Positions 8,206 through 11,128 of a stretch of DNA of 11,128 bases are shown here, piece by piece. Numbering within the stretch: the stretch's first letter is position 1; every line of letters starts with the position of its first letter. Origin of the DNA: Mycocentrospora acerina (taxonomy: Eukaryota; Ascomycota; Dothideomycetes; Pleosporales). The position numbers and the translations under genes are program-made. The notes under the pieces were generated by a model that made no database searches, was not told where the DNA came from, and was given only the letters and a program-made list of their open reading frames with translations. Location: assembly GCA_022701365.1 (NCBI GenBank), contig JAKUHH010000482.1:1-11128 (forward strand). Direction: 5' to 3'.

Positions 8206-8778
8206 CTATTTCTTTTTTACATGAACTGGCAACACGAGTTTCTCTTTCTCGCCTATGTCAGGTATGTCAGCGTTGGATGATGTCATCTGTTTGTGCGTGT
8301 TGCCAACCATTTTGAGAAAGTCTTTCGAGTCCTTGGAGATATTTTCAGATCTAATTACTAGGGTGTCGATTTTCTCTCCACGAACTGAAGCCTCTAGTAC
8401 AGAATTGAGAGCAAATACTTTAGTAGCGTCTTACTCTTTTTCAATTTCTTTTTCAATTTGTCTTAGCGGGTCGACGGGGGGGTCGTTAAAGTGCTGTTTC
8501 AATAGAGTCTGCCTGTTGTCAGGATTCTCCTGGACTCGCGCGTATAGGTGTCGAAGAATGTAGTGCGGGTTCAGATTGTCTTCTAGGCTAGGTTTGTATA
8601 TCAAGACTACACAGAGGTGTAATTTGTCTCCTTTGTAATAGTATCCAACGCGTGTTGTAGGGTTCATGTTAGCTCAGCACAAGCTGTCGTTCTCGTCAGC
8701 ACGTTACAGTCGTAGTTCTCTAGCACGGCGTCACCTTCGTTTTTACTGTCGCATGCTATCATGACGGCTATTTCTTCC
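8206..8778 (-). pseudogene. Decayed longin R-SNARE, YKT6-like
   Basis: The minus-strand frame 8667-8206 encodes an R-SNARE, interrupted only by TAA at 8433-8431. R-SNAREs sit on vesicles and supply an Arg to the four-helix fusion bundle. The Arg is at 8382-8380 in SVRGEKIDTLVIRS. Counting from it, Ile +4, Leu +7, Ser +11, Ile +14, Ser +18, Phe +21 and Val +25 fall on layers +1 to +7, and Val -6 and Thr -14 on layers -2 and -4. The stop sits at -17, layer -5, where YKT6 has Leu of the LDETK motif (here DATK follows); TTA to TAA would be one change. Upstream, LLKQHFNDP and VDPLRQIEKE resemble the YKT6 linker, and GYYYKGDKLHLCVV resembles a longin strand pair. A 12-bp tandem duplication (8434-8457) adds four residues. 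In another frame, 8778-8669 reads EEIAVMIACDSKNEGDAVLE, perhaps the longin start after a GCAG acceptor at 8781-8779. No CC-box lipidation site or membrane anchor is seen. Confidence 0.68.
8434..8457 (-). repeat. 12-bp tandem duplication in the SNARE relic
   Basis: On the minus strand ATTGAAAAAGAA is followed by ATTGAAAAAGAG, coding IEKE twice. Removing one copy puts a Leu at position -24 from the zero-layer Arg, the expected layer -7, so the duplication is probably secondary. Confidence 0.75.
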
Positions 8779-9997
8779 CTGCACTAAGTATTACAAGTTC
8801 AGCATCTTTTCAAGAAGTGTGTGAAGCTTCCGGCTACTCACAGGCGCGCTGAAGAAAACTTTAGCACTCAAACGAAGTTGCTCCTTTCACACAACCCATT
8901 GAGACTCATGATTCTCTAACAGCTATCATAATTGGTGTAAGTAGGCGTAGCGCAGCGTGGGTCAAGCTGTCTTTCTTACAGCGAGGTAGTCCGTGTGAAG
9001 ACTTTATGAGATCATCATCAATTGTAGATAGTGGCACAGCTTGGCTTTATGTTCGATTCTCTTGTATCGACGGACAGACATACACTACACCAGATACGTA
9101 CGCTAGACCTTGTGAAAGCACCTCAGTGATTTCGATACATCAGCAAGTTCAGCGAGATATAACACATCAGCCAGTATGTAAAAGCAGGTAAATTCGTGAT
9201 GAGAGGAACAGCATGAGCTTGTGTTTTAGGCTGGGGGTCTCTGCATGAATATGGCAGGAGAGTGTTTGTGTACCGGTTGAAAGATGCCCGCGGAATCATC
9301 TTCCCAGCCCACTAAACCATATGTTGGCCATCCCACCGTATTATCACAAGGGCTTGCACTTTCTGTCAGACAACCTTAGCTCAACCCGTCATAGAGGATG
9401 CTGTATTACTCTGTTGACAAATTCCCAATTTTTTTTAACGTCTAACTAGATGACTATTCTTTATTCGTCTTATCTGTCCAGATATCTTGATAGGTGGTAT
9501 CCTCAACATGAGGGTACAGTGGCTTTTTGCATGGTCCCTTGCTATAGTTCTGGTACGCCATTGAGCTCTAGCGGGGAGGTGATATGATTCGTAGGACGAA
9601 CTTTTGGTGGTCTTCGCACTGTTGAGTGAAGGAGCTGATAGCAGTAAAATGCTTCAACTTCTTCTCTGACGTCGTGAGACGAGAGTAGAATAGAGTTTAG
9701 ATATATTTGACTACTAAAGATGAATAATTGAAGCAGTACAGTGGTCTGCAGGCGACTTCTTGTTTACGCAAGCACTCATTTAAGTACTGTCTTCAGATCA
9801 TTATCAAGACTACTCTGAAGGGGGGGCTCAGCCTCGACTCACAAACACTCCAAATCCAAAAACCCAGCGCGTTGTTACCTGATATTGATAGTGTTGTGAC
9901 TATTCCTGAATAGTTGCTTGCAGGGCCAGTCAAAATCAGAGTCTCCTGGTGCACCTGTAATTTCATTTTAGCCAAAGAGGCCCCGTGAAATCTTGCC
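8779..9997. other. Intergenic region, no supported gene
   Basis: Short frames occur (61 codons with ATG at 9006; a minus-strand 68-codon frame from ATG 9999-9997), but none shows motifs, splice sites or convincing composition. Part of 8782-8900 on the minus strand may hold the lost first exon of the SNARE relic. No tRNA or repeat was found. Confidence 0.4.
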
Positions 9998-10540
9998 ATG
10001 GCGTCCTGGGACGGCTCTCAACAAATCTCTCCGTCTGCAAATGCTGGTCGATTTAAGCCAGTAACAGGCACAAAAGTGCCATCATCGCCACACGCCAGGG
10101 AAAGTGCTCCTGCGAAATGTGATGAACAGCCGATCTTGGTTAGCCGACCGGGACGCATGTCACGCTACCGCGGTCGGCTCAACCGCGGACGGGCCACTCG
10201 ATCCTACCGGCAAGCCGTGAGAGTGAAAGTGATAGTGAGAATGAGAGTGGGCAAGCGCAACGCTCTCCTGACGCGTGCGTGCACACCGGTTAGGTCGGTT
10301 GCGCAGACTTCTGGGACCACCCCAGACGACCCTGGGCGGGGACAAGGTTCTGGCATGCTAGCCAGGAAAATGCTGATGAGGCGCACCGACCGCTTGCATG
10401 ACAGTGTTGGTGCATCACCTAAGCCTGCCAGTGTTTCTGTAGATGTTAGCACACACAGTGGCCCCTTAACTACCAGCCCAGCAGCAACGTGCACCAACGT
10501 GCACCAACGACACTCAATACAAGCACGGGCAATCGTGTGA
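9998..10540 (+). CDS. Hypothetical 180-residue frame in a GC-rich island
   Basis: ATG at 9998 lies in a strong context (GCCATGGCG) and the frame is open to TGA at 10538-10540. The predicted protein is rich in Ser, Thr, Arg and Pro, with a very basic middle (around codons 53-92), and has no recognisable domain, signal peptide or membrane segment. The segment is much richer in GC than its surroundings (43 of 60 bases at 10141-10200), which by itself lengthens random open frames. A hexamer repeat at 10219-10248 reads Val/Arg here but ESESDSENES in another frame, which looks more like real protein low complexity, so this frame may be spurious. I do not recognise it. Confidence 0.25.
   Translation: MASWDGSQQISPSANAGRFKPVTGTKVPSSPHARESAPAKCDEQPILVSRPGRMSRYRGRLNRGRATRSYRQAVRVKVIVRMRVGKRNALLTRACTPVRSVAQTSGTTPDDPGRGQGSGMLARKMLMRRTDRLHDSVGASPKPASVSVDVSTHSGPLTTSPAATCTNVHQRHSIQARAIV
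10219..10248 (+). repeat. Five imperfect GARAGT hexamers
   Basis: GAGAGT GAAAGT GATAGT GAGAAT GAGAGT in a row. In the frame starting at 10219 it encodes alternating acidic residues and Ser/Asn. Confidence 0.8.
10485..10508 (+). repeat. CAACGTGCAC tandem repeat, 2.4 copies
   Basis: CAACGTGCAC at 10485-10494 and 10495-10504, then CAAC at 10505-10508. Short slippage-type repeat at the end of the GC-rich island. Confidence 0.8.
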
Positions 10541-10958
10541 GCAGTGGATAGGGTGTGCAAATTGATTGCAGGCGTCTCTCGCCTAAACTTGGTACGTAGG
10601 ATCCCTCGGCATCCGTCTGAAAGACACCCGCATTGCCGTGCCTTGCACCAAGGCAAGTGTACAAAGGCAGGTTCCAGCAGTAGTACTAGGGCTCACAGCG
10701 TGGATGGACCATGCACGCGGGTCGGAGGAAATAGTCTTGAACGGTGTCCAGTGCTCGTGCGGTACTCAATTGGGTAGCCCGGGTAAGCGCTGGAGGATGT
10801 ACTACCTCCAGAACGGGCCAGGAACTGACAAGACGGCACAGTTGGTGCTACAGGTTCTCAGTATGCTGTTTACTTCATAAGATCAGTGCCTACCTTGACC
10901 TGTACATAGAGCTTGACGTGTGATACAAGTAGTTTGCCTGATCAAATATTCACTGGCC
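10541..10958. other. Region between GC-rich island and the right-edge gene, no supported gene
   Basis: Plus-strand frames over 10544-10880 are open, one with CSCG and a GPGTDKT string, but they have no good start and no family I recognise. The last part (about 10880-10958) is probably the upstream region of the frame at 10959. Confidence 0.35.
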
Positions 10959-11128
10959 ATGGATCAAGCTGAAACTTATCGTTCTTCCATAAACTCAATC
11001 GTATACCCGAAAAATCCCCTTCTATCACTTGGAGAACAACAACCTCAATTCCAGACCTTACCGAAACTATCACAGGTCCTGCCAGAGCATTTTCCACAAG
11101 CCAATGAATACTCCGTTCCTAGAAACAA
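10959..11128 (+). CDS. 5' end of a gene running off the right edge (hypothetical)
   Basis: ATG at 10959-10961 in strong context (GGCCATGGAT) opens a frame with no stop for 56 codons to the window edge. The peptide begins MDQAETYRSSINSIVYPKN and is Gln/Pro/Ser-rich with no signal peptide or membrane segment, which fits the disordered N-terminus of a larger fungal protein. I do not recognise it. A 56-codon open stretch can arise by chance, so the call rests on the ATG context and on the frame being open at the edge. Confidence 0.4.
   Translation, partial: MDQAETYRSSINSIVYPKNPLLSLGEQQPQFQTLPKLSQVLPEHFPQANEYSVPRN

Noticed and set aside
8255..8563. 102-codon plus-strand frame
   Set aside because: It lies antisense to the SNARE relic, and its Ser/Cys/Leu-rich sequence is what the complement of that helix would give.
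9793..9999. 68-codon minus frame whose ATG overlaps the plus-strand ATG at CCATGG
   Set aside because: CCATGG is a palindrome, so the shared start is automatic; no motif supports a divergent gene pair.
10204..10656. 150-codon minus-strand frame
   Set aside because: It lacks an ATG start and has Cys/Arg-rich composition typical of a shadow frame in GC-rich DNA.
10704..10880. Walker-A-like string GPGTDKT in a plus-strand frame, suggesting an ATPase or helicase fragment
   Set aside because: The key Gly before Lys is Asp, no Walker B or helicase motif follows before the stop, and the upstream frame shows no related sequence.
1..11128. CRISPR array, bacterial operon, tRNA or rRNA
   Set aside because: No regularly spaced repeats, no cloverleaf-like box pairs and no rRNA-like blocks were seen; gene structure is eukaryotic.

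Overview
The window looks like an accessory, transposon-scarred stretch of a filamentous ascomycete genome (Pezizomycotina, possibly a Dothideomycete; this is inference). The grounds are a FunK1-type fungal kinase, pogo/Fot1-like DDE transposase relics, very short GT-AG introns (about 45 nt) with CTRAY branch-like sites, and no bacterial operon or ribosome-site structure.

Layout: 1-1290 is the 3' half of a broken pogo-like transposase on the plus strand. 1615-4010 is a plus-strand FunK1 kinase gene with a long intact main exon from 1807; its 5' end needs at least one intron, because the main frame has no upstream ATG. 4011-5350 is mostly non-coding and holds a CAAAT microsatellite, a small inverted repeat, a second unrelated pogo/Fot1 transposase scrap (4637-4813) that stops at a G-quadruplex-like tract, and a short direct repeat. 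5352-5978 on the minus strand can be read as a small three-exon gene for a 178-residue coiled-coil protein with a bipartite nuclear-localisation-like tail. 5979-8200 is mostly an AT-rich gene desert with scattered splice-like signals. 8206-8778 (minus) is a decayed R-SNARE, closest by motif to YKT6. 8779-9997 holds nothing convincing. 9998-10540 is a strikingly GC-rich segment with one 180-codon frame of uncertain status. From 10959 a new ATG-initiated frame runs open off the right edge.

The genes do not form a pathway. FunK1 is the only clearly intact gene. The rest are relics (two transposases, one SNARE copy), one newly assembled small spliced gene, and weak frames, a pattern typical of repeat-rich, fast-evolving fungal compartments. 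The most interesting items are the three-exon coiled-coil gene, which single-frame reading misses, and the YKT6-like relic, whose SNARE layers are still readable around one stop codon and a 12-bp tandem duplication.
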